Source: Bacteroides oleiciplenus YIT 12058 (GTDB taxonomy: Bacteria > Bacteroidota > Bacteroidia > Bacteroidales > Bacteroidaceae). Taken from it: a DNA stretch of 64,000 bases. Numbering within the stretch: position 1 is the stretch's first letter; each line of letters starts with the position of its first letter. The position numbers and the translations under genes were made by a program. Shown one piece after another: positions 47,396 to 56,255 of the stretch. The notes beneath the pieces are model-generated. The model was not told where the DNA came from and searched no databases. It saw only the letters and a list, made by a program, of their open reading frames with translations. The DNA is taken from the NCBI RefSeq assembly GCF_000315485.1, contig NZ_JH992940.1:1-64000 (forward strand), written 5' to 3'.

Positions 47396-48568
47396 TTGGA
47401 ACAGGTACTGCTTATATTTGATTGGATCTTATACATTTTGTTTGCAATAAACGTATTGTACTTATTAGTTTATAGTTTGGCATCTCTCCGGCATAAGTCT
47501 GATAAGGCAGTATCCGCAAAAGAGTGTAAACGATTTGCTTTATTAATAGCAGCATACAGAGAAGATGCGGTTATTATGGATACGGTGCAAGCTTGCCTGG
47601 CACAGAATTATCCAAGTGACAAATACGATGTAGTTGTAATCTCCGATCATATGCAATCTGTGACGAATCAAAAGCTGGCTGCATTACCTATTAAGTTACT
47701 TCAGGTTGATTTTGAAAAAAGTACGAATACAAAGTCTCTGAAGGCAGCTCTTGAGTACTTGGGGCAGGATTCTTATGACGTTGCTTTGATTATTGATGCG
47801 GATAATATAATTAATTCTTCTTATCTTTCTGAAGTGAACAATGCATTTGCAGACCCGAAAGTGAAGGTTGTCCAAACACATCGCGTAGCTAAGAATCTGA
47901 ATACTAATATGGCTTATTTGGATGCTATTAGTGAGGAAATAAATAACTCTATATTCCGTTTGGGACATGTCAATTTAGGGATGTCGGCTGCATTAATAGG
48001 TTCCGGTATGGCTTTTGAGTATTCTTTGTTTTATAAAGCTATGATGAGTAACACTTCAGTTGGAGGGTTTGATAGAGTTTTGGAAATGAAACTGCTTTAT
48101 CATCGCATCTTTTTTCATTATTTGCCGGATACCTATGTGTTGGATGAGAAAATACAGAAAACCAAGAACTTCTATCAGCAAAGACGACGCTGGTTGTCTG
48201 CCCAATATTATAGTTTTGGTGAATTTGTGAATCACCTGTTTCCGGCTATTCGTGATCGAAAATGGGATTTCTGTGATAAGCTCTTTCAACAAGCCTCGTT
48301 TTCGCGGGTGTTATTGTTGGGATTCACCTTTATCTTTTCAGTCTGCCTCTCTATATGGTTTCCAGCATTAGCTTATAAATGGTGGGTGATATTTGGGATG
48401 CTGTTGTTGGCGTTGGCTATTGCTATTCCTCGTCGTTTCTGGAAGTGGCGTTTGGTAAAGGCTATCTGTTTTGTACCTTATTCATTTCTGTTGATGTTTA
48501 TCAATTTGTTCCGTTTGAAAGAGGCGAATAAAAAGTTTATTCATACGGCACATGGTATAGAAGAATAG
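47396..48568 (+). CDS. Family 2 glycosyltransferase, processive type
   Basis: This 390-residue membrane enzyme has an N-terminal TM helix ('IFDWILYILFAINVLYLLVYSL'), a GT-A domain with 'LLIAAYREDAVI', a metal-binding 'DADN' near residue 134, and QRRRW near 262, the QxxRW motif of processive GT2 enzymes. Two or three TM helices close the C-terminus. The start is TTG at 47396, 28 bases after the promoter box TATATTTG (47361-47368); no ATG fits. It probably makes a surface polysaccharide, but no other polysaccharide genes are near. Confidence 0.83.
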   Translation: MEQVLLIFDWILYILFAINVLYLLVYSLASLRHKSDKAVSAKECKRFALLIAAYREDAVIMDTVQACLAQNYPSDKYDVVVISDHMQSVTNQKLAALPIKLLQVDFEKSTNTKSLKAALEYLGQDSYDVALIIDADNIINSSYLSEVNNAFADPKVKVVQTHRVAKNLNTNMAYLDAISEEINNSIFRLGHVNLGMSAALIGSGMAFEYSLFYKAMMSNTSVGGFDRVLEMKLLYHRIFFHYLPDTYVLDEKIQKTKNFYQQRRRWLSAQYYSFGEFVNHLFPAIRDRKWDFCDKLFQQASFSRVLLLGFTFIFSVCLSIWFPALAYKWWVIFGMLLLALAIAIPRRFWKWRLVKAICFVPYSFLLMFINLFRLKEANKKFIHTAHGIEE

Positions 48569-48977
48569 TATAAAAAAGGGAGGTGTCTTTCTTTTTATAT
48601 TTCAAAGTACAGACTCTTCTTAGCGCGAGTTAGAATTTCGATGCTCTAGCTAACTTATTATTAATGTCCTAATACACATCACAAATATTGCTATCTTCCC
48701 GCGAATTTTAAAACTGTCTTCAATACAAATTTCAATTGAATTTGCATTGTATTTACTGGAGATTGACCTTTTTCTATTGGATATATGGACTTGATATCAC
48801 CATGAAAATAATTTGTATTTCTTCTGAAAAATGAATTGTGAAGATGTTATTATTGTTGATATAAAATGAATTGTGAAATTTTACTTTTTTTCTTTCTGAC
48901 TTAACGTTTTCTTCTAAGAATATAATTTTTCAAATTAATTTTTTTATGATTCTAAAAAAAACAGGTAATTAATCTTA
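48569..48977. other. Gene-free A+T-rich interval at the chromosome/prophage boundary
   Basis: No reading frame, tRNA or clear hairpin is seen. The chromosome-type genes end at 48568 and the phage-derived sequence begins near 48995, so an attachment site may lie here, but I could not identify a repeat that marks it. Confidence 0.4.
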
Positions 48978-49793
48978 TTGGTATATTTCGGGTTCTATCA
49001 GGACTCTGTGGATGCGTTGAGGAAAGTGTTTGACAGATTAACTCTTGTTATGGATGGTGACCCTGTGATATACTTGGCTGACCCGGCATTTAGACAATTT
49101 GCGCTCTTGTTTTGGGATGCGGATGGAGATGGGTATATATCTCCCGATGAAGCGCAGGTGTCTAAATTACCTAATTTCAGTAGGGCATCAGCTGATATTG
49201 AGATTGTGGATTTCAGACAGCTTACAATCGGTGGTTCTTATTATTCAGGTAGTACATATACTCCCAAAGTACGAGAAGTCTATTGCGGCAGGAATCCGGG
49301 AAATAGTAATTCAGTGCCGTTCAGTGCTTGTGAGCATCTCGAATTAGTTGATATAGGAGCATGGATTACTATTATACCGACCAATGCGTATAAGGATAAT
49401 CCGAAGTTAAAGAAGGTGGTGTTGAATGAAGTATTAGAGGTGATAAATGGCAGCGTATTTACTAACTGCGTATCTCTTGAAGAAATTTCAGAGATACCGG
49501 ATAGCTGTACATTACTCTATAATCAATATAACCAGCAGGCATTTAGAGGCTGTACATCACTTAAAACTATTACAATAGGTCGGGGTATACAAAGAATAGG
49601 GTGGTCTACATTCAGAGACTGCACTTCGATGGAGTCTTTTTATATTAAAGCAATTACACCACCTCAGTTAGACACAGAGGTATTTACAAACAATCCTTGC
49701 AAAATATATGTACCTCGTGATAGTATTAGTGCATACAAGGCTGCTACCAACTGGAACCAATATGCATCAAGAATCTATGGATATGACTTTTGA
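48978..49793 (+). CDS. Silent C-terminal cassette 1: EF-hand plus leucine-rich-repeat tail-fibre tip
   Basis: The 271-codon frame has no ATG, only a TTG at 48978, and no visible ribosome site or promoter. It begins with the repeat 'FYQDSVDALRKVFDRLTLVMDG' shared with the giant tail protein, then 'YLADPAFRQF', a perfect EF-hand loop 'DADGDGYISPDE', and BspA-type leucine-rich repeats ending 'IYVPRDSISAYKAATNWNQYASRIYGYDF'. The opposite orientation to the tail gene and the shared repeat indicate a stored alternative C-terminus, expressed only after inversion. It is not thought to be an independent gene. Confidence 0.75.
   Translation: MVYFGFYQDSVDALRKVFDRLTLVMDGDPVIYLADPAFRQFALLFWDADGDGYISPDEAQVSKLPNFSRASADIEIVDFRQLTIGGSYYSGSTYTPKVREVYCGRNPGNSNSVPFSACEHLELVDIGAWITIIPTNAYKDNPKLKKVVLNEVLEVINGSVFTNCVSLEEISEIPDSCTLLYNQYNQQAFRGCTSLKTITIGRGIQRIGWSTFRDCTSMESFYIKAITPPQLDTEVFTNNPCKIYVPRDSISAYKAATNWNQYASRIYGYDF
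48995..49058 (+). repeat. Repeat copy 1 of the tail-fibre switch (partial)
   Basis: CTATCAGGACTCTGTGGAT (48995-49013) is identical to copies 2 and 3. The following 45 bases diverge but encode the same kind of peptide. The ten bases before it resemble those before copy 2. It has the same orientation as copy 2 and the opposite one to copy 3. Confidence 0.85.
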
Positions 49794-50161
49794 GTTACCA
49801 AGAAAAATATAGGTGTCTGTTTTTCTACCCAAAGAGAAAAACAGCATACATACACCGCTCAGGCGCGTATTTACGGTTCTATCAGGACTCTGTGGATTTA
49901 TTAAAGAAGATTTTCAACAGACTAAATCTGATTGTAGATGGAAAACCAGCTATAAGAATAGCAGACCCGGAAGTGCTAAGAATCCTAATAGATACAACAG
50001 AAGGGGATGAAAATAAAACAAGAAACGAGAAAGACGATAGTGAAAAAAAAATTAAGAAAAAAGAACTAGCAACGAAAAATAAAACAGCAAGCAAAAAAGA
50101 CAACGAATACGAAAGAATGAAAGATAAGACCAAAAACAAAAAATACAATGAAGTCAATTAG
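49790..50161 (+). CDS. Silent C-terminal cassette 2: lysine-rich tail-fibre tip
   Basis: A 123-codon frame opens with TTG at 49790 and lacks start signals. The first 29 codons are linker. The 64-bp repeat then encodes 'FYQDSVDLLKKIFNRLNLIVDG', followed by 'IRIADPEVLRIL' (as in the expressed copy) and a 58-residue tail very rich in Lys, Asn, Glu and Thr. Codons end mostly in A. It would be joined to the constant part of the giant tail protein if the segment 49943-51425 inverted. Whether the product is functional is unknown. Confidence 0.6.
   Translation: MSYQEKYRCLFFYPKRKTAYIHRSGAYLRFYQDSVDLLKKIFNRLNLIVDGKPAIRIADPEVLRILIDTTEGDENKTRNEKDDSEKKIKKKELATKNKTASKKDNEYERMKDKTKNKKYNEVN
49817..49844. 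terminator. Hairpin between silent cassettes 1 and 2
   Basis: CTGTTTTTCT (49817-49826) pairs with AGAAAAACAG (49835-49844), loop ACCCAAAG. It directly follows the stop of cassette 1, so it would end the transcript when cassette 1 is joined to the tail gene. No strong T-run follows. Confidence 0.5.
49879..49942 (+). repeat. Repeat copy 2 of the tail-fibre switch (64 bp)
   Basis: It is identical over all 64 bases to the reverse complement of 51426-51489, forming the left arm of a perfect inverted repeat around the A-rich segment. Confidence 0.95.
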
Positions 50162-51425
50162 TTCACCAAATGAAAATCAATAAACAACAGACAGCTACAA
50201 GAGACGACAACTTTAAGTCAAATAACCAGTCCACAAAGTACAACAAAACGAAACAACATTATAAAACAAAGGGGAATAAAGAAAATCAGCACAAAAGAAG
50301 GCCAGAAAACCGCAGCTGAAAAAAAGCGCAAAAGACCAGATAAAGGCAGCAGAATAGAAGGTCCAACAACCATAAACTCTAGAAGAAAGAGAATAAACCG
50401 AACAGCAAACAACACAACAACAAGAACCTCACGCGCTAATACACCACCAACTCTAAAAACAATGAGCAAAAAAGGAAAACCCGTAAAGACAGATGGTACA
50501 GACGAAAGCAGAAAGGCCAAAAAATGAAAGAATGGAACGAGACTGCAAGCCGCAAAAATATAACCGCAAACAACAAAGGGAGAGCCCTGATAAATACTAA
50601 ACCGCACCACAAGGAAAAGATACATGCCACACAAATAAGCAAACACAAAAAAACCACCCAACAAGAGGACAGGCGTAGTAAACAAAACACTAACACACTC
50701 AAACCAGACACGGCAATAAAAAGATCAAAAGAAATCCCGAGCACCTATATCTTAAAAGTACTCCCGGAAACCATCCAGAAACCAAATACAAAGGGAGACA
50801 CAGAAAACATAACGAAAGATTCAAAACCCCAACAAGCCGCCAAACAATAGAAAACAACACCGGCACCAGGAACATATACAGCAACCACTACGCCACTAAA
50901 AACAAAACCACCAAAAGAAGGCAAAGCAATAAAAACGCAAAATACAATAGATACAACACTAACACGTAAAACTAAAACCACAACAACAGAAGCTATGAAA
51001 CCGGCAAAACCAAAAAGGAGAAAAGTATATGCTACAACCAAAACATTCAAACATAAACATAGACAAAATGCAGGAATCACAACTTCCGCTATTCCACTCC
51101 GAAAGAAAACATAAGTTACGAAGATACAACCTGGAAAAAAAAAAACGGCAAGAAAACACACACAACAAGGAAAACAAACACTCCTCAACAAAGCGAAGCC
51201 ACGAAAAAAACGAAAACCATCGAAACTATCAACTGAAAAAAGAACATTAAACATCGAAAAAACATCAAAAGTCCCAATTAAAAAAGTAGTGAAAAACCAA
51301 AAAGAAGCAACAGCAAGCAGACCGTCAACAACAGAATCAACCCTAAGAACACCAACACAAGCCACAACAAAGCCAGAAAGAAAAAGCCGAAAAACCTCCG
51401 GATCAGCGAATCGTACACACGCAAC
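49943..51425. other. 1.48-kb A-rich, T-poor segment enclosed by the inverted repeat
   Basis: Sampled 60-base lines have 41 A/5 T (50041), 30 A/5 T (50401) and 31 A/3 T (51301), a strong break of A=T balance that starts and stops at the repeats. On the minus strand, 72 of the first 100 codons after copy 3 end in T, against 38 T at position 1 and 51 at position 2. The left half keeps the phase of cassette 2 and the right half the phase of the tail gene. It encodes a Lys-rich tip in one direction and a Phe/Val/Cys-rich one in the other. Confidence 0.8.
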
Positions 51426-54400
51426 TCCATCTACAATCAGATTTAGTCTGTTGAAAATCTTCTTTAATAAATCCACAGAGTCCTGATAGTACTTTGAATG
51501 TACAGTTATCTTACCTTCCAATACCGGTATTTCATCCTCTCCGGAAATACCTTCGGCAGATAAACCTTCGTAGGTTCCATCGGCAAGTTTGGCAAGCATG
51601 TCAAGGGCGTCGGCAGTGTAATATTCTTCCTCGAAACCTACTGCACGGATATGTTTTAGTGCATGTTCGGTACCTTGTGATTGCTGTGCCTCTATAATGT
51701 TAGACAACAGTTTCATAGGTGCTAATTTGGGGCAGTTCTCAATAAGAAAATCGGTTATGTTTTCAGCACATTGGCCAATTCTTAAACCCTCTGTTGTCAG
51801 CATCGGGAAGTTCCGGAAAGTTATGTATCTGTTGTTAGCCGGATATTCGATGATTTCAAGTCCGCCACCACTTGGAAGCTTTATCTGACTTAAGTTGGTT
51901 CCGTCGGCATATATCTCGCGAATGTTAATAATTGTGCTCAAATCGAGTGTACCCTGTAATGTGGTAATATTAGATAGAAGTAGCTTCTGCATACTACTAC
52001 AATCTGCAAGTGTAAGTCCTGTAATAGAGATGATTACGTTGTCGTCCTTACTGCCAAGTATAAGCTCGTTCAATCGTCTTCCGCGTACTACCATGGTACC
52101 GGAAACATTCTTTTTGTGCCAGTCTCCGATGCTTAATAACCAACTTGCTGCTTGTATGGCATTTTGTTGGTCAGCACTACCACCAAGGTCAATGGTTATT
52201 TTACAAACATCTCCTGCTTTGGTGCGTTTTCCTTGCACAATGGATGTACCATTTGCAATGGCCGGATACATATCGAAGGCCGGGGTTATATCGTAGTCTA
52301 TCAGGTCACCGGCTGCACGTACGATGATCGTATCTGTGCCGTTGGCAGAGAACAAGCCGTAATTATACTTCGACATGATGTACATGATACGTTTCTTCAC
52401 CCATGCAGTTTCTGCGGAGTAGAAATTGCCGTGACTCTGGGTGATAGGGTCAGTGTCATTAGTATAAGAGCCATTATTGTATGCTATCTTTGCAAGTTCA
52501 TATCGTTTGGCATCAGAATTCACCAGCGTAGCCGGGAAATAGTCTTTTATGCCAAGGAAATACTTTTTATAGAAAGCGTAAACTTGGTCATAAGGAGTAC
52601 CTGAAGACTGGCCGCACAGTGCTTCCATTGCTGTGAACATTTTGCGCATTCCGGCTGTAATTTCAGCGCTGAAAGCCTGCTCTAACAGATTCCAGAAGAC
52701 AGAGGTCTCACCATTCCAAATTGGCTGGTCGTTGTCATAAGAGTCATGCATTTCGCAATGATAGGGTTTCCGATCCTGTCCCTGATTGTCAATCGGGAAT
52801 ATAGTGTCGGCATCATCCAGTCTCCATCTCCATTTACTGCCTTCCTGACAGAAGCTATACGGATAAGTATTCTTTGCGCGCTGGTCGGTTCCGGCCGTGA
52901 ACTCTACAAAGTTATGATGGAATACTGCATCGTCAATGTCGAATATAGCGGGTATGGTTGCATGGAACAAGCTTGTGCGGGCTGAGACGAACTTTTCATT
53001 CAATTGGTCAGCAGTGAATGCACTTAGATCGGACGGAAGATATGCAGCTAACTGTGTTTTCAGATTTATCGCACCATTACCGATGTCGGAGGGCATGAAC
53101 TTTCCTTCAGCAGCTTCATAATAATAGAGATTGTACTGATTAGCATCACCGCTTTTGGCAATCCAGTACTCATAACCTGTACTACGGTATTCAGTTACGG
53201 CTGCATTCAGTTCGTTCAGAGTACCGGTGAACGGACGGATACGGTTGTTGCATACATACACGGCATTGTAAGCGTCTATCCATTTCTGTGCAGACAGTGG
53301 TTCTGTCTCATCAGCGTTCAGCTCACCGGCATCGAAATCCCAACAATTGGTGTTGTTATACTGAAAAGCTTCTTCATCTGGATTATATGCCCAGTAAGGT
53401 TTATTGGTGTTCCAGGGAACGCGGAAAAGCGCACCTAATGGAGCATTGTCCGAACCTTCTACGGATAACAAGGCCGGAAAAGCTTCCGTGTCATAGCCAA
53501 AACAAAGATCATCTCCTTTATCCGGACCGAACGTAAATTCTCCCATACAGGTATAAACATCCTGACCTTCCTCATTGACGGACTTTGAGAAACCAATGAA
53601 TGGCTCCTGATACACGGCGACACGTATTTCACTATCAGTGGCCATAGCCTCGTTTCTCATGCCTATTTCCTTGTATAAATCATTGAACGCAGCTACAGAT
53701 CCGGCCTTGTGATCCTGCATGGAACTCGCCCAGTTCTTCTTGGCTGTCAGGCGCCCGGACTTGGGCACACCTTCAAACATGAGGACTTTGTTCCTGTCCG
53801 TCGTTCCGTCGGCATACGTGGCAATGGAGTTTATCTTGTTACCCTCTGTATCTTTTAATCCCTTCATTTTGAAGCGGATGTTCCACTCCAGATATTTCTT
53901 TGATGAAGTACCCTGACCTTCTATCAACAGGTTGGTCAGCGTGAAGTTTCGCTCCGGTTTGTTTTTGAAGAGTACTTCCAGATCACCTGCCACACCCGAA
54001 GGGTTGTTCAGGTTAGGGAAGGGCTTGTTCACTACAAATACATTATAGAGCAGTTTCGTGGCATTGAAGTCAATGTTTACACCCTCGCCGTCCAGTACCG
54101 AATTGATATTCTTTTCCATCAGTTTCTCGCTGGTCGTCACAAGCTGGTTTATGTAATTCTTCTGGACAGCCTCGGAAGTCAATGCACTGTCATACACGCG
54201 CAATCCATATAAATAGAGATTGGCATAATCGTTCCCTAACGTTATCTTGCCGGTGTTGCGGAAGTAATCGTTGCTCTCGTAGGTATACTGGCGATTCTTC
54301 TTTCCGTTGATGTATATGGCAACAATGTTGAAGCCGGCATTACCATAAGTGTCGGGCATGATAACTGCTGTGAGGCGTAGGCGTACCCCATTGTCGGTAG

Positions 54401-56030
54401 GAACATCCTGTTTACTACTTTCGTGTTCAGATTGTGAGAACAGGGAGATATTCTCACCGGATACCTTTAATCCGATGTAACTGCCGTCCGGCTTATCTTC
54501 TGCGATGCTGATAATATTCTTTCCTGCATCCGAAGCATTCTCAACCTTGAAATCGATTTCGATTGTCTTACCTCTGCGGGCCGGTTCTGTGGCAAAGGGT
54601 TGGTAATCTATCACGGCTGAACTCCGTGCAAATATCTTTAGTGCTTTCACACCGTCACCATCGGTCACCCAGCCGTCGTTACCCCAGTTGAGGTTGTTCC
54701 AGGTCACGGGGATGGCTGATTTATCCACTTCATTAACGATACTCTTGTAGTTTGTCTGCGAGTTGCTACGGGTGCGCGGATTGATATAGAGCACTGCACC
54801 TGCCGTAGCCGAATACCCCAGTGAGTTATTGACAGCTACCGTAATCGGGTCTATCAGGTCGGCTTCTCCACTGGTTGCCTTTACAATGACTTCAAAGTTG
54901 CTGTCGTCATCCGTCTCCACTTCCATCGGATAAGTAAGTGTGTTTTTGGAGTTTGCCACTATGGTGTCATTCTCAGAACTATACACCTCTGTTCTGTCTT
55001 TCGTAATGGTGAAGATGGCATCTGTAAGAGTAGCCTGTCCGTCATAAATCGCATAGTCGAATACTATATTATCCTGCCAGTTGATGAGTTGTGAGGTCAC
55101 GTTATTCACGCACATCAGTTTCACTGTTTCCCCGGATGTGGCAATACACATAATATTTACCGATACAGGTTTGGTCTGAATGGTATTATCTGAGTTGGAC
55201 AGATAGAAATTCACATTGTATACTCCGGTTGCTTCGGGATGAGGAAGTACATAGTTATAAGGCGTATCCATATAGATGGCTGTTCCCAGATTTTGGGTAT
55301 AGCCTTGATTGTAATTATCACCGGTAACGGTGACATGAAGCACTTTGTTGATATTGCCGTTGATAATCATTGGAATTGAAATATCCCCGGCAAAGGCGGT
55401 CCACCAGGCGAAGTTAGGGGCACTGATTCCCAATGAAGTGAGTTGTACAACATAGGTGATGGGAGCTGTGGTCTGGTCGGTATTCTCTCCCTTGATACTT
55501 ATTTTGATATTGTTGCTGCCACTCGTCAGCCACTCGGTAATGTCCTGTTTGATGGATGTATTAGAAGAAACTTCCATTTGCTTCACTGTGGTGAAGTCTG
55601 CGAACTTCGAGTTCTTTACCATGATTGTACACAGTCCGAGTTCTCCCGTCGGCTTGTATGGTTCATTGATATTATCCCGGTACTGGGAGACGAAGGTGAA
55701 ATCCAAGACACATTCTTCTCCGTATTGTGCGGCAAAGCCCAGTGAGTTCAGATTATTCCTAACGTATACACTATACATGGTTCCAGCTCCGCCTGCCAGT
55801 TCTCTGACGGTTTGCTCCAATGCGGCGCCGGCGGCACCATCATAGGCAGTGCCTGCGGTGTCACCGATGACAAGCATCTTATTCTTTATACTCTGAATTG
55901 TCGCCTTGCTGGTCTCAACATCGTTGTCATTGATGCACGTGGCAAACTCATTCAGTTTAGTAACAATCTCGTTCAACTCCTCAGCTTTAAGCACATTGCC
56001 TTTGAGGAAATTCTTATTTAATTTGTCCAT
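50745..56030 (-). CDS. Giant prophage tail fibre / receptor-binding protein with LamG domain and switchable C-terminus
   Basis: The 1761-residue frame has a helical N-terminus ('FLKGNVLKAEELNEIVTKLNEFATC'), Ig-like regions, a LamG/concanavalin-type domain near residues 480-640 ('KTIEIDFKVENASDAGKNIISIAEDKPDGSYIGLKV'), a long CotH-like or beta-rich centre with 'RWRLDDADTIFPIDNQGQDRKPYHCEMHDSYDNDQPIWNGE', and LRR-like repeats near 1370-1480. The constant part ends at the 64-bp repeat (about residue 1514-1535). The last 226 residues are Phe/Val/Cys-rich and unlike a normal tail protein. It binds the host surface by inference. A TAG at 50745 ends it. Confidence 0.8.
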   Translation of the reverse strand: MDKLNKNFLKGNVLKAEELNEIVTKLNEFATCINDNDVETSKATIQSIKNKMLVIGDTAGTAYDGAAGAALEQTVRELAGGAGTMYSVYVRNNLNSLGFAAQYGEECVLDFTFVSQYRDNINEPYKPTGELGLCTIMVKNSKFADFTTVKQMEVSSNTSIKQDITEWLTSGSNNIKISIKGENTDQTTAPITYVVQLTSLGISAPNFAWWTAFAGDISIPMIINGNINKVLHVTVTGDNYNQGYTQNLGTAIYMDTPYNYVLPHPEATGVYNVNFYLSNSDNTIQTKPVSVNIMCIATSGETVKLMCVNNVTSQLINWQDNIVFDYAIYDGQATLTDAIFTITKDRTEVYSSENDTIVANSKNTLTYPMEVETDDDSNFEVIVKATSGEADLIDPITVAVNNSLGYSATAGAVLYINPRTRSNSQTNYKSIVNEVDKSAIPVTWNNLNWGNDGWVTDGDGVKALKIFARSSAVIDYQPFATEPARRGKTIEIDFKVENASDAGKNIISIAEDKPDGSYIGLKVSGENISLFSQSEHESSKQDVPTDNGVRLRLTAVIMPDTYGNAGFNIVAIYINGKKNRQYTYESNDYFRNTGKITLGNDYANLYLYGLRVYDSALTSEAVQKNYINQLVTTSEKLMEKNINSVLDGEGVNIDFNATKLLYNVFVVNKPFPNLNNPSGVAGDLEVLFKNKPERNFTLTNLLIEGQGTSSKKYLEWNIRFKMKGLKDTEGNKINSIATYADGTTDRNKVLMFEGVPKSGRLTAKKNWASSMQDHKAGSVAAFNDLYKEIGMRNEAMATDSEIRVAVYQEPFIGFSKSVNEEGQDVYTCMGEFTFGPDKGDDLCFGYDTEAFPALLSVEGSDNAPLGALFRVPWNTNKPYWAYNPDEEAFQYNNTNCWDFDAGELNADETEPLSAQKWIDAYNAVYVCNNRIRPFTGTLNELNAAVTEYRSTGYEYWIAKSGDANQYNLYYYEAAEGKFMPSDIGNGAINLKTQLAAYLPSDLSAFTADQLNEKFVSARTSLFHATIPAIFDIDDAVFHHNFVEFTAGTDQRAKNTYPYSFCQEGSKWRWRLDDADTIFPIDNQGQDRKPYHCEMHDSYDNDQPIWNGETSVFWNLLEQAFSAEITAGMRKMFTAMEALCGQSSGTPYDQVYAFYKKYFLGIKDYFPATLVNSDAKRYELAKIAYNNGSYTNDTDPITQSHGNFYSAETAWVKKRIMYIMSKYNYGLFSANGTDTIIVRAAGDLIDYDITPAFDMYPAIANGTSIVQGKRTKAGDVCKITIDLGGSADQQNAIQAASWLLSIGDWHKKNVSGTMVVRGRRLNELILGSKDDNVIISITGLTLADCSSMQKLLLSNITTLQGTLDLSTIINIREIYADGTNLSQIKLPSGGGLEIIEYPANNRYITFRNFPMLTTEGLRIGQCAENITDFLIENCPKLAPMKLLSNIIEAQQSQGTEHALKHIRAVGFEEEYYTADALDMLAKLADGTYEGLSAEGISGEDEIPVLEGKITVHSKYYQDSVDLLKKIFNRLNLIVDGVACVRFADPEVFRLFLSGFVVACVGVLRVDSVVDGLLAVASFWFFTTFLIGTFDVFSMFNVLFSVDSFDGFRFFRGFALLRSVCFPCCVCFLAVFFFPGCIFVTYVFFRSGIAEVVIPAFCLCLCLNVLVVAYTFLLFGFAGFIASVVVVLVLRVSVVSIVFCVFIALPSFGGFVFSGVVVAVYVPGAGVVFYCLAACWGFESFVMFSVSPFVFGFWMVSGSTFKI
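51426..51489 (-). repeat. Repeat copy 3 of the tail-fibre switch (64 bp, inside the expressed gene)
   Basis: This is the right arm of the perfect inverted repeat with 49879-49942. It encodes 'YYQDSVDLLKKIFNRLNLIVDG' of the giant tail protein and marks the border between constant and variable parts. Confidence 0.95.
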
Positions 56031-56035
56031 ACAGT

Positions 56036-56254
56036 TTATCCTAATATATCGTTGTCCAATCTGCTTGAATCCAATATGAACTCAAGCGTTTCAATCACTT
56101 TTCCCCCGTGGGCCGCAAGCGCATGCATTATTAAATTCGTCTCGAGCATGCTTGTATCAGCCATATCCGATTCGATACGGCTGATTTGGGCATAGGTGGC
56201 GTTGCCATCGACGTTCGTTTTACGGGTGCTCAATATGAATTTGATGTATCCCAT
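56036..56254 (-). CDS. Small phage tail-region protein (72 aa)
   Basis: The 72-residue protein 'MGYIKFILSTRKTNVDGNATYAQISRIESDMADTSM' is hydrophilic with a helical C-terminus. It lies five bases upstream of the giant tail gene and one base after the next small gene, in a tight late operon. I do not recognise the family. A chaperone or assembly role would fit its position but is a guess. Confidence 0.65.
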   Translation of the reverse strand: MGYIKFILSTRKTNVDGNATYAQISRIESDMADTSMLETNLIMHALAAHGGKVIETLEFILDSSRLDNDILG

Positions 56255-56255
56255 C

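Noticed and set aside
48569..48977. A tRNA gene as prophage attachment site
   Set aside because: No cloverleaf arms or TTCGA-type T-loop could be found in the interval.
50218..50850. Independent membrane proteins on the minus strand (Phe/Leu/Val-rich frames of about 100-155 codons) and Lys-rich proteins on the plus strand
   Set aside because: They follow directly from the A-rich composition, lack start signals and overlap each other on both strands, so they are not listed as genes.
49943..51425. A diversity-generating retroelement (template/variable repeat with adenine mutagenesis)
   Set aside because: No reverse transcriptase or accessory protein is present, the repeats are inverted and identical over 64 bases without A-specific differences, and the abnormal segment is far longer than a typical variable repeat.
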